Positions 31,191 through 42,483 of a DNA stretch of 64,000 nt are shown in pieces. The notes beneath the pieces are model-generated. The model saw only the letters and a list, made by a program, of their open reading frames with translations, had not been told where the DNA came from and searched no databases. Source of the DNA: Symbiodinium natans (lineage: Eukaryota > Sar > Dinophyceae > Suessiales > Symbiodiniaceae); assembly GCA_905221605.1 (NCBI GenBank), contig CAJNDS010000380.1, forward strand, positions 626,001-690,000, given 5' to 3'. Both the position numbers and the translations under genes were made by a program. Position 1 is the stretch's first letter, and each line of letters opens with the position of its first letter.

Positions 31191-32394
31191 CGAGCCTCTA
31201 CAGCTTCAGGTCAGGCTGATCTATGCCTGCGAAAGGGGTCGCTCCGCGGAGCACCTTCCTTTATGGCTCCGGCGACTTGCCTTCCCGAGCCCCCCAAACC
31301 CGGTTTTAGGGCTCAGGCGTGGAGAGTTTCGTCCCTAATCTTAAGGGAAACGGAGGTTTCGAGGTCGGTTGCAGAAAGACAAGTGTTGGGGACAGCTGCT
31401 GGGGTCCTTGTTGAACTGGATTTGGGGCTTGGTTCGAAGTTTGGCGGTCTTTTCCAATCTGGGCTTGCTAGGGGTCCTCCATTCAGAAAGCCATAGAAGG
31501 CACGCAAGGTGCGAAGAGGAAGGAAGGGGAGGATTATAGGGGCGGGGAAAGAAGGGGGTACCCATGGAACATCTGGCGTCCACAGCAGGGCCAAGGCGAA
31601 TAGAACCCCAACCTCCTCAACCCTAGACCCATACAAACCCCAAACCCTGATTTTGAAACAAAGATACTTAATTACCTGGTGCCCAAGCGAGGGTCTTACA
31701 ATACCATTAAGTCTATAAGGGTGTAGCGCGGGCACCGGGAACGTGCATGGGGATTCGAAGAGAAGGCTGGAGCACAATTTCATCGCACGCCCGGAGGAGG
31801 TGCCTTTAGAGTTTTGGGGTTTGGGGTTTAGGGTTAGGATGTTTAGGGGATGTTCTGGGATGGTTCGCAGGCAGCTTGTGTTGTGTTGTGGCTTCTTCTG
31901 CGCAGGTGGCCACTTTCTGGGTCTTCAGGTTTAGGTTCGGGGGTGCTGGGTTTAGGGGTTCAAGTCTTCTTGTTCAAGTTTTTGGGTGCCTGGTTTCGGG
32001 TTCCAGGCTCCGGGGATGAAGGGTTGGTTTCAGGGATTCGGTAGCCTCGCCTTTCTGATCTCGGCAATCAAGCCCCTGATCGGCTGTTGTGTGAAGCGCT
32101 TTCTCCAACAATTGTACTCATAAGACACAACAAGTATAAGAATGACGATAATGATGGTCGTCGTGATAGCTAGTTTGAGGAGTGACGAGAGGCCTTACAC
32201 AGGTAGATCCAGTAACTTTTGTGCTGCCACTGCAGTGTCAGGTGCTCCGCCAGTTGGAGTCGCAGTACACCATTTGCTCCTGCCCCCCTGGACGGTGCGG
32301 CGCTGAGATTCCACGCTCACGCAAGGGTTGAGGGTTAAGGCCTAAGGCCATGCGGTGTTGGGTTACAGTTGTCCCGTTGGCATCTCTCACACAG

Positions 32395-32530
32395 GCTTAC
32401 AAGACTGATCCACCTTCGATGGCTCCAAGAGCCAATGCCCGTGCTTGTAGTTGTACTCCAGGGTTAGTGCAGGATAGCAGTCGGCTTGTGATTGGTTGTT
32501 TGGGCACGGGCCAGTCTTACATGTGCCCTC
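32395..32530 (-). CDS. Possible Cys-rich exon on minus strand
   Basis: Minus frame reads CEGTCKTGPCPNNQSQADC then LTLEYNYKHGHWLLEP and DQSCKPV. It is flanked by an AG|G acceptor (ctgcgag) and a possible GT donor (gtgtgag). Five closely spaced Cys suggest an extracellular domain. Neighbouring exons look plus-strand, so strand assignment is uncertain. Confidence 0.35.
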
Positions 32531-32647
32531 GCAGATAGACCCAAACCCAAACCCGATCATCCCTCCTGAACGCTGAACCCTGAGCTCTAAAGATTGAACG
32601 CTGAACCCTTGACCCTGAACCCTCAACTGGCTGCTTTACCTTCTTAG

Positions 32648-32690
32648 GTGTGGGACGATGAAATGCGCCTGGAGGCCTATAGGGCAGCAA
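32648..32690 (+). CDS. Candidate short exon
   Basis: Follows cttcttag and reads VWDDEMRLEAYRAA. Preceded by A/C-rich CCCTGAACCC tracts as at other acceptors here. Gene unknown. Confidence 0.35.
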
Positions 32691-32761
32691 GCCCAAAGCC
32701 AATAACTCGCCTGACAAGCACTGTGGGGGTTTTCAGTCTTTGGGATCTTCAAGCTTTCCAG

Positions 32762-32846
32762 CATGTAGAGCTTCAAAAGCTTCAAGGCTTCGTGTTGAAG
32801 AGCACGCATTTCTGGTCCTTCTGCTACAAGTGCGACAAGCATGAAG
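32762..32846 (+). CDS. Candidate exon with canonical splice sites
   Basis: Acceptor ctttccag and donor gtgagt enclose 85 bp reading HVELQKLQGFVLKSTHFWSF then CYKCDKHE. The CxxC pair is visible. Both borders are textbook, which makes this one of the best delimited exons of the region; family not recognised. Confidence 0.5.
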
Positions 32847-33904
32847 GTGAGTCTTTGCATCACAGCCAAACCCTCGAGCTAGGACTTCCGGAAGGCCGAA
32901 CATCGCTCGAACCGGAGAGTTGATCTCATTGGTGCTCAAACAGGGTGACTGTAGGCGCCGCTACAGTTCGCTAGCGGGCCGTAGAATGGACTTACCTTTT
33001 TGGATCTCATTCACAAGTCGCAATGGCTCCCTTCAGTTCACAGCATCCAGACATATCACTGCTGCATGTGCCAAAGGTTGATGAAGCTGTCAACCCTAAA
33101 CTCTGGCCTATTCCTCAATCAAACGGTATTAGGCCTTCTTGCAGACCCAGATCTTCCAAAATAGCTGAATTTAGGGAATATACCTTGTAAACCTAAGATC
33201 TTGCAAAGTGCTGTGAGGCGGAAGGTTCATCTTCCGCACTTCATCACCCAAGACGTGGTGTACTGGGAAGGAAAGGCGGACCACCGACAGGATCGGAGTG
33301 AGGCCGATATAGGATTTGGGCTCAAGACGCTCAGGGTGCATGTTTGGAAGGGGAGTTTCCTTTCTTCCCGTTGTGTCTGGACTATCATCATTTGTGCCAG
33401 GATGTGGAGTCCAGGCCGTTCAGAGGCGAGGATCTACCAGAGGACAGAGACCCAAATCTTTCAAGAGAGTGTACTGCAGCCAGAAGAGTACTTCCTGCAG
33501 GGTTTTCTAAAGCAGTCTATCCGAGGACAGGGCATCTGACATCTCGGACCTGGACCGTATCTTGTCTGCAGATGCCATGTGCAGGTTGTGGAGGCATATG
33601 GCTTCCCCAGTATATCGCTCTTAGTTCAGGACTATCTTTCCAGCTGGTCATAGCTTCTAACGCCTTCTTGCCGAGTTGACTGCCGTGGACGTGGCTTGCG
33701 AGCCTGGCACGGTCCGGATCGGCAATCTTCCCGTGAACGAAGTCGCAGTCCTTTTGCGGCTCGGCCTCTGGTTCAGCAGCCTCGCAAGTGAACTTGTCAT
33801 GCAGATGGGAAAGAGTTCAGGCAAGCGCATTGGACGAGAACCAGCTACTAGCCTGGCAGGCCAGTAACTGCTTCTATTGCTCGGTCTCTTGCGGTCCGAG
33901 CTGT

Positions 33905-34048
33905 TCCAGCTCAGAATCCGAGTTATCCCGGTGTTCTCGTCTTCAGGAGAAGCTTCTGAGACGAGAGAAGGAGCTGGACGAACTTGAACGATTTGCCCTG
34001 CGTTTTGGTGTAACTTGGAAAGGAACGAGGAGAGATTGCCCGGTGTGA
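33905..34048 (+). CDS. Candidate coiled-coil exon
   Basis: Reads SRLQEKLLRREKELDELERF then ALRFGVTWKGTRRD and stops at 34048. Heptad spacing of Leu suggests a coiled coil. It lies 0.5 kb before the GTPase gene and may be a separate gene's exon. Confidence 0.3.
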   Translation, partial: SSSESELSRCSRLQEKLLRREKELDELERFALRFGVTWKGTRRDCPV

Positions 34049-34583
34049 TTGCAGACCTGTCAGAAGATGTCCGAACCCTCGCCGTGCGAACCTGCCAGGT
34101 AGTCAGGTAGTTGGCAGAGGACCGCTACTGAGAGGCGGATAGCCGGAGAGCGTTCCCTGCTGCACTTGAGGCACATGCCAGTTTTAAAAAGGTGCTCTCA
34201 TGTTCGTTTTTTTAGGCCAAGGCCTCGCCTTCATACCTGACAACCCTAAACCCTGAAACCCGAACTGGTTGTTGCTGACGATGCGTGTGAAGTGCAGTAA
34301 CCTGACTATGGATCAGACCTTGGGTTGAACTGGTTGTTGATGACGAACTGTGATTGTCCTCTGTTGTCCTCAAATGTTAGCCTTGCTACTGCCTCCCTAG
34401 AACCTTGAATATGTACGTAGTGATGATTGTTGCTATTTTTATCGGATTTATCAGTGTAGAGGTAATGATTGCTATTCTTCTTGGGCTATCTTGATGTCTG
34501 CGGGTGGGCATGGTTCTGAGCTTCTCAGTTAGCTTCTCTGTGAGCTCGGCTCAGAGAACGTGTGCGTCCCCCTAGTTTTCGTC

Positions 34584-35943
34584 ATGATCGTGCTGCTCCC
34601 TCGTCTCATTGGCCATTCCAGGACTCAGTGTGCCCAAGTACGGGCAAAGGCCTCCCGAGCTGGTCCAGTGAACATCTTGATGCTGGGCGCCACTGGGCAT
34701 GGCAAGAGCTCCCTGGGTAACTTCCTGCTACATCCCGATCTGCGCTATATCTTTGAAGAGGATGGTTGTCGTCAACCTTTCCGGGTAGGTGACGATCGGC
34801 TCTCTTGCACGGCAAGTTGCTCAATCAAGGACTCGCCTGATGGGCAAGTGAGGATCATGGACACCCCAGGTCTGAATGAAAGCCATGAGCGTGATCTCCA
34901 TCACATGATCAATGTTGTGAAGACAGCGAGGCAGCTGCACCACGTGCATGCGGTGATCCTGGCGATGAAGATGGATTCCCGCATGGATCAGACCTACAAG
35001 GACACCATCCAGTACTACTATAAGTTGCTGGGGGATGAGGTCTTCAAGACGAATTCAAACTTGATTCTTGTGCTGACGGACTACCGGCCTAAGGACAGGA
35101 AGTACAAGAAAGACCCTGAACTGCTTGGGCGCATCGTTAGTCAGAGTGCGGATGATGTGCAGAAAGAGTTGGAGCTGCCGGTGGCTCCTTTCACGGTGCC
35201 AATCAACTCTGTGCCTCAGGATGAAGATGAGCTAAAGCAGTCCCGTGGCCCTCGAGATCAGATCTTAGACCTTGCAGTAAGGAACATGGCCCCGGCCGTG
35301 CTCCAGACTCTCCAAGTGCCCAAGACTGAAGGCGTGCAGCGGCGGCATGGGAAGGAGGCTGCCCGCCTGCAGGGTATCATCGCGGAGAAGGAAGAAACCA
35401 AAAAGCAGCTTTTGAAACTTCCGGACCCTGTGAAAATGCAAGCCAGGCTACTGGAAGATGAGATGAAGACCTTCGACACAGAGAGGAAGAATCTTCGTGC
35501 GGGCATTGAAGCCCTTGACAAAGAGGAGCTTTGTAAAGTGGCAGAGGTGCACGGTGGTAACTCGCCGCACCGACACCATGGTGGAAGGGTACTTTCAGGA
35601 TGAGCGCGGCATACTCCAGTCAGTGACTGACTACCGCGATGGTGTGCAGCATGAACACAAGATCACTTGCTTCGGCTACAAGTCGGACTATTGGGCCAGT
35701 GAGATTAAACGGAAGAAGTGCGACTTGAAGCAACGTGAAGACGACTGCTTGAAGGTCTCGAAGGAGCTCCAGCAGCTTCGGCTTGACAACCCAGGTCTGG
35801 TGGGCCCAGAGATCAAAGCCATCGACGGTGAGATTCATTCGATGACGGAGCGAGTGCAGAAGCTGAAGCAGAGGTACTTCGACACGGTGCAGCAAGCCGA
35901 AGAAGAGGCACGACGCATGGCCGAGAAGGAAGAGGACGAATGA
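34584..35943 (+). CDS. IMAP/AIG1-like GTPase with coiled-coil tail, one frame break
   Basis: First ATG at 34584; an AG acceptor at 34619-34620 gives an alternative start of the coding exon. P-loop GATGHGKSSLGN at about residue 35, G3 DTPGLNESHERD at about 92, and HVHAVILAMKMD and NLILVLTDYRPKD fit the AIG1/IMAP septin-like GTPase family. From residue 230 the protein is a charged coiled coil (EKEETKKQLLKL, LLEDEMKTFDTERK). The frame ends at 35603 with a short unnatural tail. From about 35,545 a second frame continues naturally through VVTRRTDTMVEGYFQDERG and another coiled coil to a stop at 35943. One indel or a short intron near 35,540-35,570 joins them. Such GTPases act at membranes; the role here is unknown. 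Confidence 0.75.
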
Positions 35944-37960
35944 ATGTTGAATATGTTTTCGATTCGTGTGTGACGGAGTCCCTCGTGCACGCAAGTTGGC
36001 TGCACTTTTTCTTTGATGTCAGCCAGAGTTGGTAAAGCAGAGGTTGTTTGACGCCGACCAGTCATTGCCAGTTCAGATAAAGAACCAGGGAGTGAATAGG
36101 ATAAAGGTGTGGCATCGCGTTGCTTGCTCGGTTCAGCCTTTCTCTGGCTGCACATCCTTTCTCACCTGGGGTAGCAGTTACAGCGCTTCACCGTGCTACC
36201 CCGAGGGGTGAGATGCCAAGGGTCGGTGCGAAAGAGTGTGGGGCCTCGCATTTTACATTAGGGATATACCGATATACCTATGCCTGCCCAACGAGTGTTC
36301 TTTCTCGGTCTGCCCCAAAAGGTAATCCATGGGGTTATGTGACCACGCCAAACCAAGGATTCGTCCGCAGCGGTCCAGCAGGACTTGCGGGCCGGCCGCT
36401 GTTGCAGCAGCCAAGAGGCTCCGTGAAGGGGCTTAGGGTTCAGGATTTGGGGTTTAGGGTTTAGGGACCCCCTTTCAACGCCTAGACCCAAGCCGGCTTG
36501 AGGTCTAGGGTTCATCGATTTGGCGGGATAAACACCCCAGACCAAAGACCCAAAGCCTGCAGTCTCCAGGGCATGCGGCGCGACGGCTCTCAGCAGGGCA
36601 CCAAGGAGTCCTTCAATCAAGGGACACTATAGGTTAAAGGTTGATCCCACTACCATGCATAACCCGTGTATCCTTCTTATATAGGCCTTACATATGTATG
36701 TGCGCACCTGTTAAACAAACCCTTCAGTACACACATACATACATACATACATACATACATACATACATACATACTTACTTACTTCCTTCCGTACTCCTAC
36801 ATACTTACATACCTACTTACATACTTACAGACTTGCATATTTACACGCATACTTTGCATAAATACATGCATGCCTTCATCCATCCATCCATCCATCCATA
36901 TTTTCCCATTGCCTTCTGTCATGAGGCGAACAGCTTCTTGTTGCGATAGCAGCGCCCGCACTGTGGGGGCCACTTAAAACCCTCAGCCCGAAACTAGGCC
37001 TCAGCGCTGCAGCCGCTTCAGATGGACGAGGCGCATCGAAATGCTATAAATTCAAGGCTATGCGCCTAAGCCCAAAACCCTTCAGGAAGTGTTGAGCTTG
37101 CAGCTGTCGAAGAGGTTTCCCGAGTTTCCCGAAGCCCGAGTGGCAAATCCGAGCTGCCTGTAGCTCGAGTCAATTTCCTTCCCCCCTGCTAAATGATGGA
37201 CCCTCCCAAACCCTAAGGCCCCAAACCCAAAACCAGAAATCCCTAACTTGAACCTCCAAAATCCACCAAAGCAGTACCAAAACCCCAAGATGCCGGCACA
37301 GTTGGGGGCGCTGGTCCAACGACTGCGGGCAGACGCCCCGGCCGAGGCCCGAACCTTTTTGTTGTTTGGGTTTAGGGTTTAGGGTTTAGGGTTCAGGCTT
37401 TAGGTTTTTGGCTTTAGCGTGTGGTGGGGGAGTTTCGGGCTTAAAAGTTTGAGAGAAATTTAGGGTCTAGTGTTTGAGGGTTTTGTCCCTGGAGGTTTAC
37501 GAACCACAAACCCTATAGGGTCTTCAAGGGTTTTAGGGTCTGCAAGGCTTGGCAGCTTGGGGCTTTCGGGTTTGACGCACGACTGGATCTTAAGTCGCGG
37601 TTCATCTGGGAGCTCCAGTGTACCATGTTTTGGATGATCTGGGGTGCCAAGAAGGGCCCATGACCTCAATGTAAGGTTTCTTTGTTTCGGGTTTGGGATT
37701 GTAGGTTTTGAGGGTTTAGTTTTTCAGGGTTTTGGGGCCTGAGGTTTGGTGTCTAGGGGTTTCGGCAGTTGTGTCAGACCTTTGTTTCTAGGGACTTCAT
37801 GGATTTTGAGGATTTGGGGTCAAGGGTTCAGGGTCATGTAGGAGCAGAGCAGTGTAGAACCTTCGCGGCGGCTTGAGCGTTAAACCATGGTGTTTAGGGT
37901 TTTCAACCCGACGCCCTATGCATCCTCAACCCGAAGCCCTACACCCCTAGAACTGCCCCG
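35944..37960. other. Repeat-rich spacer without recognised gene
   Basis: TTTAGGG tracts at about 36,436-36,463 and 37,366-37,395. G/T-rich TTTAGGG-like sequence at 37,430-37,780. Simple repeats are listed separately. Confidence 0.5.
36731..36900 (+). repeat. CATA, CTTA and CATC tetranucleotide repeats
   Basis: About eleven ACAT/CATA units, then degenerate ACTT/ACAT units, then five ATCC units ending near 36,900. Confidence 0.95.
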
Positions 37961-37974
37961 GTAGTCACCGGCCA

Positions 37975-38034
37975 GGCCGTAGAGGCAATGGAGGGCATGC
38001 TGGCAACCCTCCGCCAGGACCAGGCGACTCTCCG
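37975..38034 (+). CDS. Candidate exon
   Basis: After ccggccag the frame reads AVEAMEGMLATLRQDQATLR, a helical, natural-looking segment, then TTTAGGG-type sequence begins. Possibly the same gene as the exons at 39.0-40.8 kb. Confidence 0.4.
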
Positions 38035-38975
38035 AAGGGTTCAGGGTTTCAGTTCTTGAAAGCCAAGAAAGTTTTAAGGCTCCTCAAAGGCATTGGAGCC
38101 CAAGAAGGGGTTTCAATTTTCGACCCGCCTCGGGTTCGCTTTGTTGCAGAAGCCTCACAACAAATACTGGGTAGGGGGTTGAAGGGGGGGTTCACAAAAT
38201 TCATGATGGAGGAAGACGGGGGGGCGCATGGGTCGGGGGGGTGTAGAGTTTAGAAGAGGGCGTGAATGAAAGGTTCTGACCCAGCGGACCAGGAAAGTCC
38301 GGGCCAGTGGGGTTTCGAGACGAACCATTCTTGTACGCTCTGTGCAGCCGGGGGGTCAGAACGGCGTACAGGACCGAACAAGCATGTGAGAATGGATTGG
38401 TGTGGCAGGCGCGGCTCCACGAACTTTAGAGTGGATCGGTGTGGTAGGTGTGGTCCTACGCGGACTTGAGCCGCCAGCAAGGCAGTCAGCTATGGACGAT
38501 GTGGTTTAGTGGCATGGGGTAGGAGGGCGGGAGGGGAGGGTGGGGAGGGTGGGGAGGCGGGCGTGAGGCTTGACCGTCCCGTCTGGGCGGTTGAAGTGCC
38601 CTCGATGCCGTTCGGCTGGGCGGTGCCCCTTCCAGGTGAATGATTGTAGGGTACACTCAGCACGTTAGGTGGAAGGTGCGGTGAAGGTTGGGTTCAGTGT
38701 TTGGGGATTGCTTGTAAAGTTTCAGGCCGTAAGCTTAGGGTTTGGGTTTGGGCCCCCAGCACCACCTACTAACTATTGAGTTTCCCCCCGATCAAGAATG
38801 CAGCGGGTGGGCGAAATCAGGAAAGATGGCCAAAGCCGGAAATGATCGAATTGAAGCTGTGCTGTTCGGTCTTTGAAGGGCCAAACTTAGCGATGTGTGT
38901 CAGCGTTCCAGCAAGCTAATCCCTCAACCCGACACCCGAAAAAGCCAAAGTGGGTGATGTGCGTGTTACTCACAG

Positions 38976-39053
38976 GCCGACCGTGCAGCGCTGATGAAGC
39001 GGGACTGGAGCGACACGGCCTTCGAGGAGGGCGAGGAGACACCGCCGGACTTA
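38976..39053 (+). CDS. Candidate exon
   Basis: Acceptor tactcacag, then ADRAALMKRDWSDTAFEEGE, acidic end. Natural composition; family unknown. Confidence 0.4.
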
Positions 39054-39262
39054 GGGAAAAGTGCCCTCAAGTGCCCTAAACGTGAAGCCCTTGTCATCTC
39101 CACCACAGGTTCCTCGATTCACCGTGCGGGGGGTTCGCCCAAACGTTATTTATTGTTGGGTTGAGGGTGTAGGGGCATTATGACATGATATTCTGTATAG
39201 TTGAACCTGAAGCCCGAAAAGCCCCAAAGCCTTTTCTTAATCCTGGATAGAGCCTTGGCCAG

Positions 39263-39317
39263 GCCGGCAACGAGGCGATTTTGGAGCAGCTCGCCGCTCA
39301 GAGTGCCGCTTTAAGTG
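39263..39317 (+). CDS. Candidate exon
   Basis: Acceptor cttggccag, then AGNEAILEQLAAQSA. A GC donor follows (gccgctttaag). Confidence 0.4.
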
Positions 39318-39523
39318 TTTGGTTGTATGGCTTAGAATTTTTCGAGGCAGCTGTAGGGTTTGGGCGGAGTCTCAGTGGCTGTGCTCAGCACCTGAGATTT
39401 GAGCGGGAGCTGATTGGCCTTCTTCAACGGTCAACAGCTGGATTGGGCGATGCGCAGGCACCGCCTGTGGTTTTCAAATTTGGGCTTGGGTTTGGGGTGT
39501 ACTGTTGTCATTCCCGCCAGCAG

Positions 39524-39561
39524 GTGTTGGGCAACGCCATCGACCTCGCTGGAGCGTGCCG
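39524..39561 (+). CDS. Candidate short exon
   Basis: Acceptor gccagcag, then VLGNAIDLAGAC. Confidence 0.35.
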
Positions 39562-40067
39562 ATTGAGTTGTCTTGTCTTTGGTCACATCGGGGTTCCCAG
39601 ATCATCCAAAACAGCTTATTCACGGGAGCTTCCTTACATTTAGTCTGGTTTAAAGGTACATCCCCTGTAATAATTTAGAAAGTTTGGGCAAAGCTAAGAA
39701 CCGTGAAACCATGGCAAACCCTGAGCTGAATGCCGTAGCGCTTCGCCACGATAGGGTCTACAATGGGAAACCTAAACTTCAAAAGTGGAACCCTAAATCC
39801 GGAACCGCTGGACCGACTGGACCTTGAATCCCACCTGTTTGGGCTCGAGCAGCATGGTGGCGGCTCCGTAGACTGACCTGAGAATTGCCAAAGCTGCCAC
39901 TTGCCTGCATCTGGCCGGGTTTCTTCCTGATTATCAGCCTTTTGTGCGTGTCGGCTGATTCTGCGTGCTGAGGCATTCCTGCATTGTCATTTCGACAAGG
40001 CGCGCCATCAGTTTACGCGAGTTGCGGCGAAGCCCGAAAAAACCCTCAAAAGCGCACCCACGGCCTG

Positions 40068-40300
40068 CCCCCCCCCCCCCCCCAAGTCCCGAAACCGATG
40101 GGGCCTAAACCCTAAACCCATAGCCCTAAACCCTAAATACGAAACGCTAAACCCTAAACCCAAAACCCTAAGCTATGCCTTCACGGCAGCCCTGAAGTCC
40201 CGGAAAGTTGGCTACCCTGGCCAGTGGCCTGCACTAGGAAAGGTGCACAGGGTTGTTAAAAAATAGCAAAACCCTAAACCCCAAGCCCTAAACCCTAAAC
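40068..40300 (+). repeat. Poly-C run and telomere-like CCCTAAA tracts
   Basis: A run of about 16 C at 40,068-40,083 is followed by CCCTAAA units at 40,107-40,170 and 40,266-40,300 with small changes. Confidence 0.9.
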
Positions 40301-40483
40301 CCTTGACGTCTGCCCCCTGGAGGTGGGAAGGGGCAGCCGGGCCAAAGGTGGCAAACCACGGCTGCGTCTTCCAGCTCCGCTATCAGGCGCCTGCGACATT
40401 AGGTACCCTCTATAGCCCTTTCTATAGACCCAAAATTTGTATATTCCTTCATAGAATTCTGTTAAGGGGTATTCAAATATTAA

Positions 40484-40560
40484 ATCTATCTATCTATCTA
40501 TCTCTTTATATATATATATATATGCATGAGGATATATATATGAGGATATATATCATTTTT
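40484..40560 (+). repeat. TATC and TA simple repeats
   Basis: Five ATCT units, then about ten TA units, then two copies of atgaggatatatat. Confidence 0.95.
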
Positions 40561-40670
40561 TCATAGAGGGCTATTTCTACTGCGGGCCCCGAAGTTTTGA
40601 GGAAGGGGGGATTTTCATGTTTGTATTTCGGGGGGATATCTGTTTTTCTATTGAGGCTTTCGGCCTTCGA

Positions 40671-40803
40671 GGCTTTGGCCATCCCTAACCGCGAAGAACT
40701 CCGCTGTAGAATCCAGGCCCAGTTCATTCAGACCTTCGCCACCTTCCACGGAGCATGGGTCTTAGAGCAGAGAGAAGCAGAGCTTGATGGTGTTGTGGCT
40801 TGA
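40671..40803 (+). CDS. Candidate terminal exon of the gene left of the cyclase
   Basis: After ggccttcgag the frame reads ALAIPNREELRCRIQAQF then TFATFHGAWVLEQREAELDG and ends at a TGA at 40801-40803. Helical and uninterrupted; the stop suggests a last exon. Probably one gene with the exons at 38.0-39.6 kb (inference). Confidence 0.45.
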
Positions 40804-41411
40804 GGATACGCGCCCTACACATAGAAAAAGCCCTAAACTCTAAACCCTCAGCGAAGGGCAGACAGCGCAACGGCACACTTTGTCGTTGTACCCTGGCCTC
40901 AGATCGAAGTCCCTACCCCCCAATCAACGCCAGAGCCCAAATCCTAGACACCACAGTCAGGGTTGGTGGTCAGATTCACCGGCTGCTCGTGTTAAGCTCA
41001 GGCCGAAGACCCATCCACTGTCCTTCTACACAGGCCCGGTGTCGGGATCAGGATTAGGCTTTAGTTTTAGGGTTCTGCAGGCATACCCTAGGTCAATATA
41101 AGAACTCCTGTATACTTGCAAGCTATGTTTCCTACTTTAGGTTGCTGTACTATTCTGACGCATGAACACACCTACTAGATTCCACACTCCTCTGCTGCAA
41201 ACTGGCGGTGCTCACGCATACCTCCGAAGTTGCGACATGGAGCTTGGTCCGGCACTTCCCGTGGTGACGCGAAGTCCTCTACAACTCTGCGGCTTCTCAC
41301 GGGGTTGATCTAGACTATGGGCTATTCGGGCTGTTTGCGGTATTGCATTTCTTGTTGTTTGGAATTTCGTAATTGGATCAAACCCTCCCCCCCGGCACTG
41401 CAGGTGGAGGG

Positions 41412-41470
41412 ATGTCAGCAGACGATGCGTTACCAGGCTCGTCCCCCACCTGTCCGTTGCAACAAGCAGG
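41412..41470 (+). CDS. Possible first cyclase exon
   Basis: An ATG at 41412 opens MSADDALPGSSPTCPLQQAG. It lies upstream of the first recognisable cyclase exon on the same strand. Start inferred only from position and composition. Confidence 0.25.
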
Positions 41471-42398
41471 AGAGTGCTTGCAGTGTGGACTTTTGAGAGG
41501 GAGGTCAGCTCGTCCCAGTGCTTTTGCTGCTTGGCAAGCCTCTCAGGTCAGATTATAGACGAAACCATCATGCAGAACGAGACGTGTCCGGGTTGCGCTT
41601 ACATAGGCAGCTCTTAAATCTGCATGTTTTTGAGCAAGGCTGATAGAGAGACCATAATGTAGATACCACTTCGTTTTAGGCAGGATCGGGGGCCTAAGGC
41701 CTAAACCCCTGAACCCGAACGACCCTAAACGGTCATGAGCAGTGCAGTGTCCTGCTCTCGCCAAGGCTGGCTAATGTCACTCTTGACAAGCTGGATGACA
41801 GTGTAAAGAACTGGTTGAATGCACGGCCCTCGGTGCCCAGCTGTCGAATCCTGTAGTTGTTGCATGTTGTCGCAGCAGAAAGTGCGCCCTACTACGAGGA
41901 TCAGAACACTCAGACCCTCAATGGAGCGCTGGCCTTTGTGCCCTTCATCTTGCAGCAGGCCCCGCCAGCAAAGCTTGCAAAGTCTGCTGGGAGATCAAGC
42001 TTTAAAGGAATTCTGCGGCTGCTGGCTCCTCCTCTTATTCTTTCTTCCGTTTCACTCTCACAATTTGCATAGATATACATATGTATACATATATAAAAAT
42101 AAATATGAATAGAAACCTAAATATCACAATAGATAGAAATAGAAATAGAAATATAAACAAAAAACACAAATATACATACAAATATACCTATAAATATGGA
42201 TACGAATATAAGTATAGATATAAATATAAATATATACATAGAAATGTAATATCAATAAAAAAATGTAAATATAAGCATAAGCATAAGTATAAATATAAAT
42301 ATATATAAATATAAATATAAATATATAAATAAAGAAATGAATGTCTATATATATATATATATGTATGTATGACTGTACATGCCATAACTCTAGCTGCG

Positions 42399-42430
<32 letters not shown>

Positions 42431-42441
42431 GGCTCTCTCTC

Positions 42442-42483
<42 letters not shown>

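Larger units (their letters stand above)
30972..32640. other. Intron-like sequence, G/T-rich and A/C-rich tracts
   Basis: Apart from the short CCCTAAA array there are TTTAGGG-like tracts at about 31,810-32,000 and A/C-rich telomere-like sequence at about 32,540-32,630. One possible plus-strand exon at 32,241-32,305 reads VLRQLESQYTICSCPPGRCG after tgtcag. No domain recognised. Confidence 0.35.

Noticed and set aside
36731-36900. Tandem tetranucleotides as a CRISPR-like array
   Set aside because: No spacer structure; simple microsatellites in a eukaryotic context.
38375-38465. Short duplicated tggat(t/c)ggtgtgg(c/t)agg motif as a functional element
   Set aside because: Only two short imperfect copies about 40 bp apart; no wider structure to support a function.
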